A stretch of 64,000 nucleotides of DNA from an uncultured Fusobacterium sp. (GCA_900541465.1 UQJY01000002.1:62001-126000); one strand, 5' to 3'. Counted from the stretch's first letter, positions 1-8,403 are shown. The notes: a model not told the origin generated them from the sequence alone. Numbers and translations are program-made.

Positions 1-2826
1 TTCAACTGCTCCATCTTTTCCTGTTCCTTTAAATATTACTGCTGAACTTAAAGTTCCAGAAACTTTATATTTTTCTGCTACTGTAATTTGTTGTTTTGAA
101 ACATCAAATTTATCTCCAACAATAAATTTAATATTTCCTTTATCTCCAGTAGTTACTGTTAGATTATTTTCTCTATTTGTTCCAGCTAATTTGTCAAGAG
201 AAGTTGTTGTTTGATTTGTTCCATAATTATTATTCATTTCAACATAAAGGGTTGATTTTTTTACTTCCAGTTCTGTTCCTTGATTATTTGCTTTTGTCTG
301 TTTTGACAATATTTCTGCATTTTCTCCTATATACCAACCTTCTTTTGCACTTCCTGTTCCTTCAAGAACTATTTTTTCTATTCCAGTCATTTTATAGTCA
401 AAAGTATTTCCAGTTTCTTTTAAATAAACAGAATCATTTGTTTCTCCCATCTTTACAATAAATTCATCTGTTCCATTTCCTAAATCAATATTTCCTTTAT
501 ATTTTGTGTTTGTTACTGTTAATTTATCATCATTTTGACCTAAAGTAATATTTCCTATTTTTTCAATATTTTTAAGTTCTAAACTTATTCTTTCAGTAGA
601 TTTACTTCCGTCAATAACACCTAATTCTGCTTTATTACCTAAAACAATATTATTTATTTCTGTATTTTTATCATTTGTAAAGTCCATTATAAAATTGTTA
701 GCTTTAATTATATTAAATGATGTGTCTGTATTTGTCTTTGCAAGATTGTATTGCCCTTTATCATTTGTTAAAATAACGTCTCCATTAATTGAAACATCAT
801 GGTTTTTATTTTGTGAAGAAACAAATTCAACTGCTCCATTTCCTTCTATTTTTCCAGTAATTTCAGCTGTTCCAGCTTCTGTAACTTTTCCACCATCTAA
901 TTTTACTGTTAAAATATCTTCACTATTTCCTTTATCAGTTACAGCATTTATCTGGCTGTTGATTACAGATAAATTTTTTCCTGCTCCTACTTCTAATAAA
1001 GTACCAGTTCCACCATCTGTGAAAAATCCTGTAATTGTTGTGTCTTTTAAAATTAAATCTTTTTGTCCTGTATATTTAAAAGCAGTCTGGTTTTTATTTG
1101 TAATTACTGATATTAAATGATTATTTGTTAAATCTTTATCAAATTCTTTTGTATTATTTAATGTATAATATGTTTTATTTTCTGCTCCATCAATATTATT
1201 GTTTCCTGTTGTTAAATCTGTTACATGACTATTTATTTTACTATCTTTTGCAGGTATTAAATTATATTTTGTGTTTAAAACTACACCATTATTTTTACCT
1301 TTTCCTATTGCATTAACCCATGGGAATGTAGTTATAACTATACCATTATTTTCTATATTTCCATTAAATACAGCACTATCTTTAGCATATACTACACCAA
1401 AGTTTTTACCTTGAGAGTTTCCTAGAGCATTCATTGCCCAGCTTCCAGTATTTTTAATTACTCCATAGTTTACTCCTACTCCATTTTGTATATATTGTCC
1501 ATTATTTCCTTTATTTGCAATTAAACCATAGTTATAACCAGTCCCAGAAACTATATTTTGACCTTCTCCACCAGTATTAGCTATTGTTCCGTAGTTTATT
1601 CCTAACCCTTCTTTTAATATATATTGTCCACTTGAACCAGTATTTTTAATTTCTCCATAGTTTATTCCTGTTCCACTAATATATTGAGCATTCATTCCCT
1701 TATTCTCTATTATCCCATAGTTTGTTCCAATACCATCAATATCAATTTGCTGTCCTTCATTAGCTTTATTCATAATAATTCCATAGTTTATTCCTGTTCC
1801 GTTTGCTCTTATCCATTGTCCAGCATTATTTTTATTGGCAATAACCCCATAGTTTATCCCTATTCCACCAGAAGCTATATGTTGTCCGTATGCTCCTTCA
1901 TTCATAATGATTCCGTAGTTTATTCCGTTTCCTAAAATATATTGTCCAAAACTACTTTTATTAGCAATAACTCCGTAATTTATTATTGTTCCTTTTGCAT
2001 ATTGACCATAACCTTTTTTATTAGCTATTATTCCATAGTTGTAACCTGTTCCAGAAAGAACATTTTGTCCATATTCTCCAGCATTCGTAATTACTCCATA
2101 GTTATAAGCTGCTCCATCAGTGACCATTTGTCCATTATCGCCATTATTTTCTATAACTCCATAGTTATAGATAGTTCCTTTTTCATCAACATTTTGTCCC
2201 CATTTTCCATTATTAGAAATTTTTCCATAGTTATAACCTATTCCACTTTGAATATTTTGCCCATAGTCATTTTGATTTGCTATTTTTCCTTTATTTACAA
2301 CAACTGCTCCGCTTTCTGCCACTTGTTCTTTATTTAAAGTTCCATTATTTACAAATACATTTCCTTTTCCAGAAATAACAATTTGATTTCTATTTTCCTG
2401 TGTTCTTTCTATTGTTTCACCTACATTTGTCAAATTTATTCCATCAGTATATCCAATTATTTCTTTTTCATTAACTTTTTTATTAGAAAGAAGATTTAAA
2501 GAATTTTGTAAAACATTAGCTGTTTTTGTTGAAATATTTTCCTTTGCTACAACAATTTCTTTATCTGCAAAATTTATCTTTATTCCACCTTTTTTATCAG
2601 AGTTTACAACTACTCCTTCAGCTTTCAATTCTTCAGTTAAATTTACCTCTGTTCCCTTGCCAGAAAGCCATTCTTTTGCCTGTTGTTTATGCCACTCTGT
2701 ACTTCCTTCTTCTATTCCTAATGCAACAGCCCCTGTAATCATAAAAGTAACTACTAATCCTAATGTAATTTTCACTTTTCTTTTAAGAAATCTTTTTAGT
2801 GAATTTTCCACATAACTTTTTCCCAT
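1..2826 (-). CDS. Large fusobacterial autotransporter-type surface protein, passenger part (C-terminus beyond window)
   Basis: An open frame on the minus strand starts at the ATG at 2826 and runs uninterrupted off the left edge, giving at least 942 residues. A strong ribosome site (GGGAGG) lies just upstream. Residues 1-40 have a basic stretch (KRFLKRKVK) followed by a hydrophobic segment, as in the autotransporter-associated N-terminal domain of Fusobacterium surface proteins. Residues about 180-480 carry thirteen N-Y-G-x-I-x-N repeats separated by G-Q motifs. The rest is rich in Asn, Thr, Gly and Lys and reads like a beta-helix passenger. The predicted role is a type V secreted adhesin. The outer-membrane barrel that would prove this must lie beyond the window, so the class call is an inference from the N-terminus and composition. 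Confidence 0.85.
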   Translation of the reverse strand, partial: MGKSYVENSLKRFLKRKVKITLGLVVTFMITGAVALGIEEGSTEWHKQQAKEWLSGKGTEVNLTEELKAEGVVVNSDKKGGIKINFADKEIVVAKENISTKTANVLQNSLNLLSNKKVNEKEIIGYTDGINLTNVGETIERTQENRNQIVISGKGNVFVNNGTLNKEQVAESGAVVVNKGKIANQNDYGQNIQSGIGYNYGKISNNGKWGQNVDEKGTIYNYGVIENNGDNGQMVTDGAAYNYGVITNAGEYGQNVLSGTGYNYGIIANKKGYGQYAKGTIINYGVIANKSSFGQYILGNGINYGIIMNEGAYGQHIASGGIGINYGVIANKNNAGQWIRANGTGINYGIIMNKANEGQQIDIDGIGTNYGIIENKGMNAQYISGTGINYGEIKNTGSSGQYILKEGLGINYGTIANTGGEGQNIVSGTGYNYGLIANKGNNGQYIQNGVGVNYGVIKNTGSWAMNALGNSQGKNFGVVYAKDSAVFNGNIENNGIVITTFPWVNAIGKGKNNGVVLNTKYNLIPAKDSKINSHVTDLTTGNNNIDGAENKTYYTLNNTKEFDKDLTNNHLISVITNKNQTAFKYTGQKDLILKDTTITGFFTDGGTGTLLEVGAGKNLSVINSQINAVTDKGNSEDILTVKLDGGKVTEAGTAEITGKIEGNGAVEFVSSQNKNHDVSINGDVILTNDKGQYNLAKTNTDTSFNIIKANNFIMDFTNDKNTEINNIVLGNKAELGVIDGSKSTERISLELKNIEKIGNITLGQNDDKLTVTNTKYKGNIDLGNGTDEFIVKMGETNDSVYLKETGNTFDYKMTGIEKIVLEGTGSAKEGWYIGENAEILSKQTKANNQGTELEVKKSTLYVEMNNNYGTNQTTTSLDKLAGTNRENNLTVTTGDKGNIKFIVGDKFDVSKQQITVAEKYKVSGTLSSAVIFKGTGKDGAVE
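1388..2290 (-). repeat. Thirteen NYG-type tandem repeats in the autotransporter
   Basis: Thirteen copies of an N-Y-G-(V/I)-I-x-N unit, plus one degenerate copy (N-F-G-V-V), recur every 60-67 bp (20-22 residues). They are seen on the plus strand as near-identical ccatagtt or ccgtagtt blocks at about 1463, 1525, 1588, 1652, 1715, 1780, 1847, 1914, 1973, 2033, 2095, 2156 and 2224. Between them the sequence varies around a G-Q-x-I/V core followed by G-x-G. The residue before NYG is Tyr in the first four copies, then mostly Ile. This fits rungs of a beta-solenoid. The copies are diverged, so this is an old array. Confidence 0.9.
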
Positions 2827-3517
2827 ATTAAAAATACCTCCCGTTTAAAACACATAAAAAATTATAAAAATTTTTAAGAAAAAGTCTATCTATAAAAGAC
2901 TATAATTCTAATTTTTTCCCAAAAATTAAAAACTATATCTTCTATACTTTTTAAATATTTTCATATATTAAAATCTTTTGTATTTTATCCCCCACTGAAA
3001 AATACTAAAAAAATAAGAATTTAAATATGAAAATTGGGTGTACAGAAAATTATAATTTTTTATACTTTATTTTTTTGGGTGTGGTTAAAAATAATCCAAA
3101 AAATTTTTAAAAAATTTTTTATTTTGAAGTTTTTTTTACGAAAAATTAGTTTTGAAAGATAACATTTTTTAAAAATAACTTGCAAAATAATTTTTTTTAT
3201 AATATCATTGGGGTATAAAAAAAGTCTATAAACAGGTGTATAGTTAATTATAGTTTTTTATACATCTGTTTTTTTCTATCCTGTCATTTTTATCCTTATT
3301 TTTTATTACTTTTAAAATGTTTTTTCATCATTAAAAAAATTTATTTTTTCATTTCTCTTTTTTCCCTCAAAAAAAAACTTTTTTCATTGACCATTTTTCT
3401 GCTCACTTAAGAGCCATTTGACTTTTGACTTTTCCGGGCTTCTAAGCTATAATCTATTTGAGCTGCTCAAATAAGAGAAATTTCTCGATTTAAATAAAAT
3501 TATTTCGGGAGGAAAAG
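2827..3517. other. 690-bp gene-free region between divergent autotransporter and replication genes
   Basis: No credible gene is seen. The region is extremely AT-rich with long A and T runs. It should hold the autotransporter promoter on the minus strand and a long leader for it; no single minus-strand promoter stands out. An inverted repeat (AACAGGTGTATA at 3231-3242 against TATACATCTGTT at 3259-3270, one mismatch) is followed by a T run on the plus strand and preceded by an A run, so it could terminate transcription in either direction. The right end carries the promoter and operators of the replication module, listed separately. Confidence 0.6.
3425..3486 (+). promoter_or_regulatory. Consensus promoter with two palindromic operators, replication module
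   Basis: TTGACT (3425-3430), 17 bp, TATAAT (3448-3453) is a near-perfect housekeeping promoter; a second TTGACT lies at 3418-3423. Immediately downstream, across the expected start point, is TATTTGAGCTGCTCAAATA (3455-3473), a 9-bp perfect inverted repeat around one base. It is followed by the perfect palindrome GAGAAATTTCTC (3475-3486). The layout suggests a repressor that blocks initiation. No matching repressor gene is obvious apart from the two small helix-turn-helix proteins of the module. Confidence 0.75.
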
Positions 3518-3862
3518 ATGAAAAAGAAAATAAAGTTTCATAGAGAAAAAATTATACATCGGAACACTCAGGAAAGAGAAAGATATATAACTTTTTTCAA
3601 CCAAAAATGTGATTACTATTTTAATTTTGAATTTTACATTCCCATTGGATACTGTAACCTCGGGGAATACTTATTTCTCAAAAAGGCAGTGAGAGAGCTT
3701 TCACCCCTTGTAAGACCGGAAAAACTTGCTGAATATTTAAAAGTTGACATAGAACTTATTTTTGAAGGTATAAAAGAGGGGCTTCTTCCATGCTTTACAG
3801 ACGGTAGACTTTACTCCATCAAAACAATCGGTATCCTTCCTTTTGTGAGAAAATTCCTATGA
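3518..3862 (+). CDS. Small helix-turn-helix protein of the replication module
   Basis: This 114-residue basic protein is of unknown exact function. The C-terminal half (about residues 60-114) looks like an excisionase-type winged helix-turn-helix: a helix resembling VRPEKLAEYLKV, a recognition helix, then a wing ending in ILPFVRKFL. The same C-terminal pattern recurs in the next gene, so the two are probably distant paralogues. The start is set by the strong site GGGAGG nine bases before the ATG. The stop overlaps the next ATG (ATGA), so the two genes are translationally coupled. It could act as a regulator at the palindromes upstream or in origin control; neither is shown. Confidence 0.6.
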   Translation: MKKKIKFHREKIIHRNTQERERYITFFNQKCDYYFNFEFYIPIGYCNLGEYLFLKKAVRELSPLVRPEKLAEYLKVDIELIFEGIKEGLLPCFTDGRLYSIKTIGILPFVRKFL

Positions 3863-4317
3863 CAGAAAAAGAAATAATAAAAAATAAAAACTCTGCTTTA
3901 TGTGTAAGAGAGAGGTTTCGTTTTCTTTTCAATAATCTTGACATTGATGAGTTTAAACTCATCAGTGCCAAGAAAGAAAAAATTATGCTTGATGAAAAAA
4001 TAAAAAAAATAAAAGCAGATATAAGGAGACAGAAAAGAAGGGAGAAAGTATGGAACATGGCAGAAAATATGCAGAATGAAATAAATAATTATCTGGTGAA
4101 AGCCTCAAAACCTAAAGATGATTTTGAAAAAATGCTTGTGGATAAAATGGTTAAAGAATTGGGAGTTGTTACTACTGTAGGCGAGCTTTCAAAATTTTTA
4201 AAAATGAATAAAACTTGTCTTTATAAGGCTATGGATAATGGAGAAATACTTTCATTTAAACGTGGCAGAAGAAGATATGTTATAACTGAAGGTGTTCTCC
4301 CATTTTTACGGGACTAA
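3859..4317 (+). CDS. Excisionase-like helix-turn-helix protein
   Basis: The protein has 152 residues. The first 70 are highly charged and probably alpha-helical. Residues about 95-152 form an excisionase-family helix-turn-helix: V-G-E-L-S-K-F-L-K, then a recognition helix containing CLYKAMDNGEI and a basic wing (FKRGRRRYVI) ending in VLPFLRD. The gene overlaps its upstream neighbour by four bases and ends 14 bp before the replication gene, which has its own AGGAGG site. It likely binds DNA near its own promoter or the origin. The name excisionase describes the fold only; no integrase is present nearby. Confidence 0.65.
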   Translation: MTEKEIIKNKNSALCVRERFRFLFNNLDIDEFKLISAKKEKIMLDEKIKKIKADIRRQKRREKVWNMAENMQNEINNYLVKASKPKDDFEKMLVDKMVKELGVVTTVGELSKFLKMNKTCLYKAMDNGEILSFKRGRRRYVITEGVLPFLRD

Positions 4318-4331
4318 AAAAGGAGGTTTGT

Positions 4332-5162
4332 ATGAAATTTACAATCTGCGGATATAATCAGACAGTTCTTCTTGAACATAATTTAACTTTAGATGATGTC
4401 TTTATTTTAAAAGTTATTTCCAGCATTTATTTTTCACAATCTGAAAAAATAAGTTCAATGATTTTTGAAAACTGCAAATATATATGGCTTTCATATAAAT
4501 ATATTCATAAAGAAATCCCAATTATCGGAACAGAAAGAACCCTTATAAACAGAATTAATTCTCTTGTGGAAAAAGGTTTTCTTAAAAAAATTGTTAAGAA
4601 CAGAAAAGACGGAAAAACAGGAAAGTTTTTGTATTTTTCTTTAGGAGAAAATTATTCTCTCATTACAGGAGAAAATAAAAAAACTGATGAAAAAGTTTCA
4701 TTAAATCAGATGAAAAATTTTCATGAGGGTAATGAAAAAACTTCATCAGAACCGATGAAAAATTTTCATATCAAAGATCAATTATATAATATCAATAATA
4801 CTAATATCAAAAAGAAATATATAAAGCCGGACAATTGTCAGCCTTTTGTAATTGATATTATGAAAAAATATGAAGAGCTTAATCTTCCAGATTATGAGTT
4901 CCTCCCAGATAACAGTGTTTTTGTAAATTGTATTCAGGCTCTCGGTGCTGAAAAACTTTTTAAAGCTCTTGAAATTATGAGCCAGAGCGAATATACAAAA
5001 ACATTCAGCATAAATATGATTTTTAATATTAAAAATCTTAAAAAAGCCCTTAATGGAAATTACAAAGACAGAAATGCACCTGTAAAAAACAGAATAATAC
5101 AAGAGCCGGAGTATGAAGAAGACAGGGAAGCTGAAGAAATTTTAAGAAAGCTGGGATTTTAA
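4332..5162 (+). CDS. Replisome-organiser-like replication initiation protein carrying iterons in its gene
   Basis: The protein has 276 residues. Residues about 20-115 resemble the winged helix-turn-helix of phage and plasmid replication initiators (a helix around WLSYKYIHKEIPIIG, then RTLINRINSLVEKGFLKK and a beta-wing KTGKFLYFSL). Residues 116-165 form a low-complexity linker coinciding with four DNA iterons. The C-terminal part ends in an acidic tail. It is followed directly (stop codon TAA at 5160-5162, next ATG at 5163) by a DnaC-like loader, the usual order for theta-type phage replication modules. The assignment rests on fold pattern and neighbours rather than a specific named family. 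Confidence 0.65.
   Translation: MKFTICGYNQTVLLEHNLTLDDVFILKVISSIYFSQSEKISSMIFENCKYIWLSYKYIHKEIPIIGTERTLINRINSLVEKGFLKKIVKNRKDGKTGKFLYFSLGENYSLITGENKKTDEKVSLNQMKNFHEGNEKTSSEPMKNFHIKDQLYNINNTNIKKKYIKPDNCQPFVIDIMKKYEELNLPDYEFLPDNSVFVNCIQALGAEKLFKALEIMSQSEYTKTFSINMIFNIKNLKKALNGNYKDRNAPVKNRIIQEPEYEEDREAEEILRKLGF
4687..4769. repeat. Four iterons: putative replication origin inside the initiator gene
   Basis: Four 15-bp near-palindromic units lie head to tail: ATGAAAAAGTTTCAT (4687-4701), ATGAAAAATTTTCAT (4710-4724), ATGAAAAAACTTCAT (4732-4746) and ATGAAAAATTTTCAT (4755-4769). Start-to-start distances are 23, 22 and 23 bp, about two helical turns. Units 1 and 3 are read in one frame (DEKVS, NEKTS) and units 2 and 4 in another (MKNFH), so the DNA rather than the peptide is conserved. 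An AT-rich tract follows from 4770 to about 4830 and could be the unwinding element. This matches the layout of origins embedded in initiator genes, such as lambda O. Confidence 0.75.
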
Positions 5163-6014
5163 ATGAAAATCTTAAACAAAAACAGCATGATAGATTTAAA
5201 AAACAGAGATGAAAAGAAAGAAGCTAAATTTCACCCTGCTAAAAAATGCAGTATCTGTGGTATGCCCTATGTTGAAAATCATATGCTTTCAGAAAGCCTT
5301 ATAAAAATATTAGGTGACAAGATAAGATATATTCCAAGCTGTAAATGTCATGAAACTTTTTATGAAAGAGAGCTAGAAAAAATAGAAATGGAAAATGAAA
5401 AAGAGAGAGTTAAAAACAGAGGTAACAGATACAAAAATTTTTCTATAATTGATAATAAATTTTTAAATTCCCTTTTTGAAAAGGCTGATTTTACAGAAAA
5501 ACATATGGAGATTGCCAAGAAATATGCAGAAAAATTTATTGAAAAAAATTGTGATGTGGGAATATTATTTTACGGAAATTCTGGAACTGGAAAAACTTTT
5601 GCATCTTCTTGTATAGGAAATTATCTTATGGAGAGAGGGAGAAATGTTATAGCATTAAATATAGGTCTCTATCTTACAGAACTTAAGCAGGAGTGGAGCA
5701 GAAAAGAAACAGAACTTCTTCATAAAATATCAAAATGCGACCTTTTAATAATTGATGATTTGGGCTGTGAAAAAATATCAGAATGGGTGCTTGAAAAGAT
5801 ATTTCTTTTAATAGATACAAGATACAGAGCATCAAAGCCTGTTATCATTACAACAAATCTTTTTTACAGCAGAGAAAATGAAAAATGCGGAATTTATAGT
5901 ACTTTTGGAACTAGAATAAAAGAAAGAATATCAGAGATGTGCTTTCCTGTGTGCTGTAAAGGTGAAAGCAAAAGAAAATCTGGAACAGAAAAGTTTATGG
6001 ATTTTCTTGTATAA
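5163..6014 (+). CDS. DnaC/IstB-like helicase loader ATPase with N-terminal zinc-finger-like segment
   Basis: The protein has 283 residues. An N-terminal Cys cluster (C-x2-C near residue 25, C-x-C near 59) suggests a small zinc-binding domain. The AAA+ core has Walker A GNSGTGKT near residue 140, Walker B LLIIDDLG near 195, and sensor 1 PVIITTN near 225, as in DnaC and DnaI. Such proteins load the replicative helicase onto the origin opened by the initiator encoded just upstream. It is the last gene of the module and is closed by a strong bidirectional terminator shared with the next gene on the opposite strand. IstB transposition helper is the alternative; there is no IstA partner. Confidence 0.85.
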   Translation: MKILNKNSMIDLKNRDEKKEAKFHPAKKCSICGMPYVENHMLSESLIKILGDKIRYIPSCKCHETFYERELEKIEMENEKERVKNRGNRYKNFSIIDNKFLNSLFEKADFTEKHMEIAKKYAEKFIEKNCDVGILFYGNSGTGKTFASSCIGNYLMERGRNVIALNIGLYLTELKQEWSRKETELLHKISKCDLLIIDDLGCEKISEWVLEKIFLLIDTRYRASKPVIITTNLFYSRENEKCGIYSTFGTRIKERISEMCFPVCCKGESKRKSGTEKFMDFLV

Positions 6015-6017
6015 AAA

Positions 6018-6050
6018 AAGGGACTGCCGAAACAGTCCCTTAAAATTTTT
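6018..6050. terminator. Bidirectional terminator
   Basis: The stem AAGGGACTG / CAGTCCCTT (6018-6026 with 6033-6041) has loop CCGAAA and is flanked by an A run on the left and TTAAAATTTTT on the right. It separates the converging helicase-loader and decarboxylase-arginase genes. Confidence 0.85.
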
Positions 6051-6051
6051 A

Positions 6052-8403
6052 TTAATAAATTGGGTTTAACATAAATTCTGTGAAGTCTCTTACAAGAGCA
6101 GCTGTTTTTTCGTTTTTGTCACGAACAGGGTTAAATTCAACTATATCAACAGATGTTATGAAGTAGTTTTTGAATAAAAATTTGAATATTTTATAAACAT
6201 CATCTTCATCAAATCCGTTTTTAACAGGTGTGCTTACTCCTGGAGCAGCTATTGGATTCATAGAGTCTATATCAAAACTTATATGAATGTTGTCAACTTT
6301 TAAATAATCGTGAATTTCAGCAAGAACACTGTCTATTCCTTTACGAAGGACGTCATCATAATGGTATACTTTTACACCAAGTTTTTCGATGACATCTCTT
6401 TCTCTTACATCAATGTCTCTTGCTCCTAAAAGAACAACGTTTTCAGGTTTTATTTTTGCACCTTCAAAGAAACAGTTTACCATATCCTCGTCTCCCTCTC
6501 CTTGTAAAAGAGCAAGAGGCATTCCGTGAATATTTCCTGTAATTGTAGTTTCATTTGTGTTCATATCTGCATGGGCATCAATCCAGATAACTCCGATTTC
6601 TTTTGTTTTTGCAACTCCGGAAATTGTTCCAAGAGCAATAGAGTGGTCTCCGCCGATTGTTATTGGTCTGTATCCATCTTCAATAGCTTCGTTTATTGAT
6701 TTAGCCACTTTTTCACAAGTATGAAGTATTGTATTTTTATATTTCATATTTGGGTGGTTGAAATCTTCTCTTTGTTTTTCAATATCGATAACTTCAATTT
6801 CATCAAATGTATCTGGATAATTTTCAACAAGAACATCAACACCGAATTCTATTCCAGATTTGTCTGCTCCAAGATTTAATGGAACACCAAATATTTTATT
6901 TTTCATTTTTTCAGTGTAGATATACATAGCATCTTCATCTTCGATTACATTTATGTATTCAAGGTTAGGGTCTTCCATTCCTTGAAGATGAGTTTTAGTT
7001 TCTTTAAGTTCATCAATATATTCGATAACTTCTTTGCTTATTCTTTCACCCGGAACAATTATTGGGATACCAGGCGGATAAGCCATAATCATTTCAGCGC
7101 AGATTTTTCCTTCGCTTTCTTCAAAAAGAACTCTGTTTTTCTCAGAATAGAATGCTTCCCTTGGTACAAGTACAGGTTCAGGGATAGCAGGTATTCTTAA
7201 ACTTTTAACTTTTTTAATTTCTTTTGTATCGTAAAATCTTTTGCTTATATCTTTAAGAGCATTTATAAGTTTTAAAGCACTGTCAGGAGTATCTCCTATT
7301 GTGATAAGTCCTAAAACATTATAGTAATCTGAAAGTTCCATTTGAATATTGTAGTCATCTGTTAAGATAGACTCAAGTTCAAATCCTGTGATTCCTAATC
7401 CTTTTGCAGAGATAGTTATTTTTGTAGGGTCAAAAGCAAATACTCCCTCTCTTCCTACAATTTCAGCTCCGAATGAATGGATTCCCGGAATTTTATTTAT
7501 TTCAGATCTTAAATAATTTGCAAGCTCTATTGTTCTTGTAAGAAGATCTCTTCCGTGGATTGCCATTTGTCTTCTTGCACAGTCAAGTGATGCCATCAAA
7601 GGATAAGATGGAGATGTTGTGTGTAAAAGACTAAGAATCTGCTGAACTCTGTTTGCATCTACTCTGTTTGAATTTACATGAAGAAGAGACATTTGAGTCA
7701 TTGCCCCTAAAATTTTATGTGTACTCTGACAGCAGATGTCAGCTCCTGCATCAACAGCAGATAATGGTAAATCTTCATGGAAATGAAGATGAGGACCGTG
7801 AGCTTCGTCAACGATTAAAGGAATATCATAGCTGTGAACTATGTTTGCTATTTTTTGAATGTCAGTTGCTACACCATAATATGTAGGGTTTATAATAAGA
7901 ACTGCTTTTATGTCTGAATGCTGTTCAAGCATTTTTTCAACTGTTGATGGTCTTACTCCGTGAGCAATTCCAAGTTCGTCGTCAATTTCAGGATTCATAT
8001 AAACAGGAACAGCTCCTGAAAGAATTATTCCTGCAGAAACAGATTTGTGAACGTTTCTTGGAACAAGAATTTTTTCTCCTGATTTTACAACTGATAATAT
8101 CATGGCTTGAATGGCTCCTGATGTTCCATTCACGGCGAAGAAACTTTTCTTTACTCCGTAAGCATCTGCTGCAAGTTCTTGAGCTTCTTTTATACAGCTT
8201 TTTGGATGGTGAAGTCCGTCAACCATTTTGAAAATAGTAACATCTATTTTAAATGGGTTGGTTCCCATAAACTCCAAAAATTCTTCGTCCACTCCATGTC
8301 CTTGCTTATGCCCTGGAACGTGAAAAGGAACTATGTTTCTTTTTACATATACATCTTTCAACACTGTGAAAAGCGGTGTTAGATTTTGGTCTAAAGTTGC
8401 CAT
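6052..8403 (-). CDS. Fusion of Orn/Lys/Arg decarboxylase and arginase
   Basis: The protein has 783 residues in two enzymes. Residues 1 to about 490 are a PLP-dependent basic amino-acid decarboxylase of the aspartate-aminotransferase fold: HVPGHKQG near 28-35, D199-E-A-H and the PLP-binding S-T-H-K motif with Lys230. Residues about 503-783 are a ureohydrolase with all manganese ligands: GGDHS (His587), DAHAD (Asp609, His611, Asp613) and SFDIDSMNP (Asp711, Asp713). The GNIHGMP motif (His626) is typical of arginase rather than agmatinase. A plausible joint role is arginine to ornithine plus urea, then ornithine to putrescine. Which amino acid the decarboxylase prefers cannot be read from the sequence. 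The ribosome site is AAGGAGG. It is transcribed divergently from the DJ-1 gene. Confidence 0.9.
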   Translation of the reverse strand: MATLDQNLTPLFTVLKDVYVKRNIVPFHVPGHKQGHGVDEEFLEFMGTNPFKIDVTIFKMVDGLHHPKSCIKEAQELAADAYGVKKSFFAVNGTSGAIQAMILSVVKSGEKILVPRNVHKSVSAGIILSGAVPVYMNPEIDDELGIAHGVRPSTVEKMLEQHSDIKAVLIINPTYYGVATDIQKIANIVHSYDIPLIVDEAHGPHLHFHEDLPLSAVDAGADICCQSTHKILGAMTQMSLLHVNSNRVDANRVQQILSLLHTTSPSYPLMASLDCARRQMAIHGRDLLTRTIELANYLRSEINKIPGIHSFGAEIVGREGVFAFDPTKITISAKGLGITGFELESILTDDYNIQMELSDYYNVLGLITIGDTPDSALKLINALKDISKRFYDTKEIKKVKSLRIPAIPEPVLVPREAFYSEKNRVLFEESEGKICAEMIMAYPPGIPIIVPGERISKEVIEYIDELKETKTHLQGMEDPNLEYINVIEDEDAMYIYTEKMKNKIFGVPLNLGADKSGIEFGVDVLVENYPDTFDEIEVIDIEKQREDFNHPNMKYKNTILHTCEKVAKSINEAIEDGYRPITIGGDHSIALGTISGVAKTKEIGVIWIDAHADMNTNETTITGNIHGMPLALLQGEGDEDMVNCFFEGAKIKPENVVLLGARDIDVRERDVIEKLGVKVYHYDDVLRKGIDSVLAEIHDYLKVDNIHISFDIDSMNPIAAPGVSTPVKNGFDEDDVYKIFKFLFKNYFITSVDIVEFNPVRDKNEKTAALVRDFTEFMLNPIY

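Noticed and set aside
1388-2290. Regularly spaced repeats looking like a CRISPR array
   Set aside because: The units are diverged, 60-67 bp long, and encode a continuous NYG protein repeat in one open minus-strand frame; there are no identical short repeats or cas genes.
177-2738. Plus-strand open frames rich in Phe, Leu and Ser
   Set aside because: They are antisense shadows of the long, continuous autotransporter frame and lack ribosome sites.
4680-4776. A peptide repeat (MKNFH) in the initiator protein
   Set aside because: The intervening copies are read in a different frame as DEKVS and NEKTS, so the periodicity belongs to the DNA iterons.
3518-6014. A complete prophage or plasmid
   Set aside because: No integrase, packaging, capsid, lysis or partition gene is seen in the window.
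5163-6014. An IstB transposition helper of an IS21-type element
   Set aside because: There is no IstA transposase and no terminal inverted repeats; gene order fits a DnaC-like loader.
6052-8403. Agmatinase as the second domain of the decarboxylase fusion
   Set aside because: The GNIHGMP motif and the overall start of the domain match arginases; agmatinases carry a different segment there.
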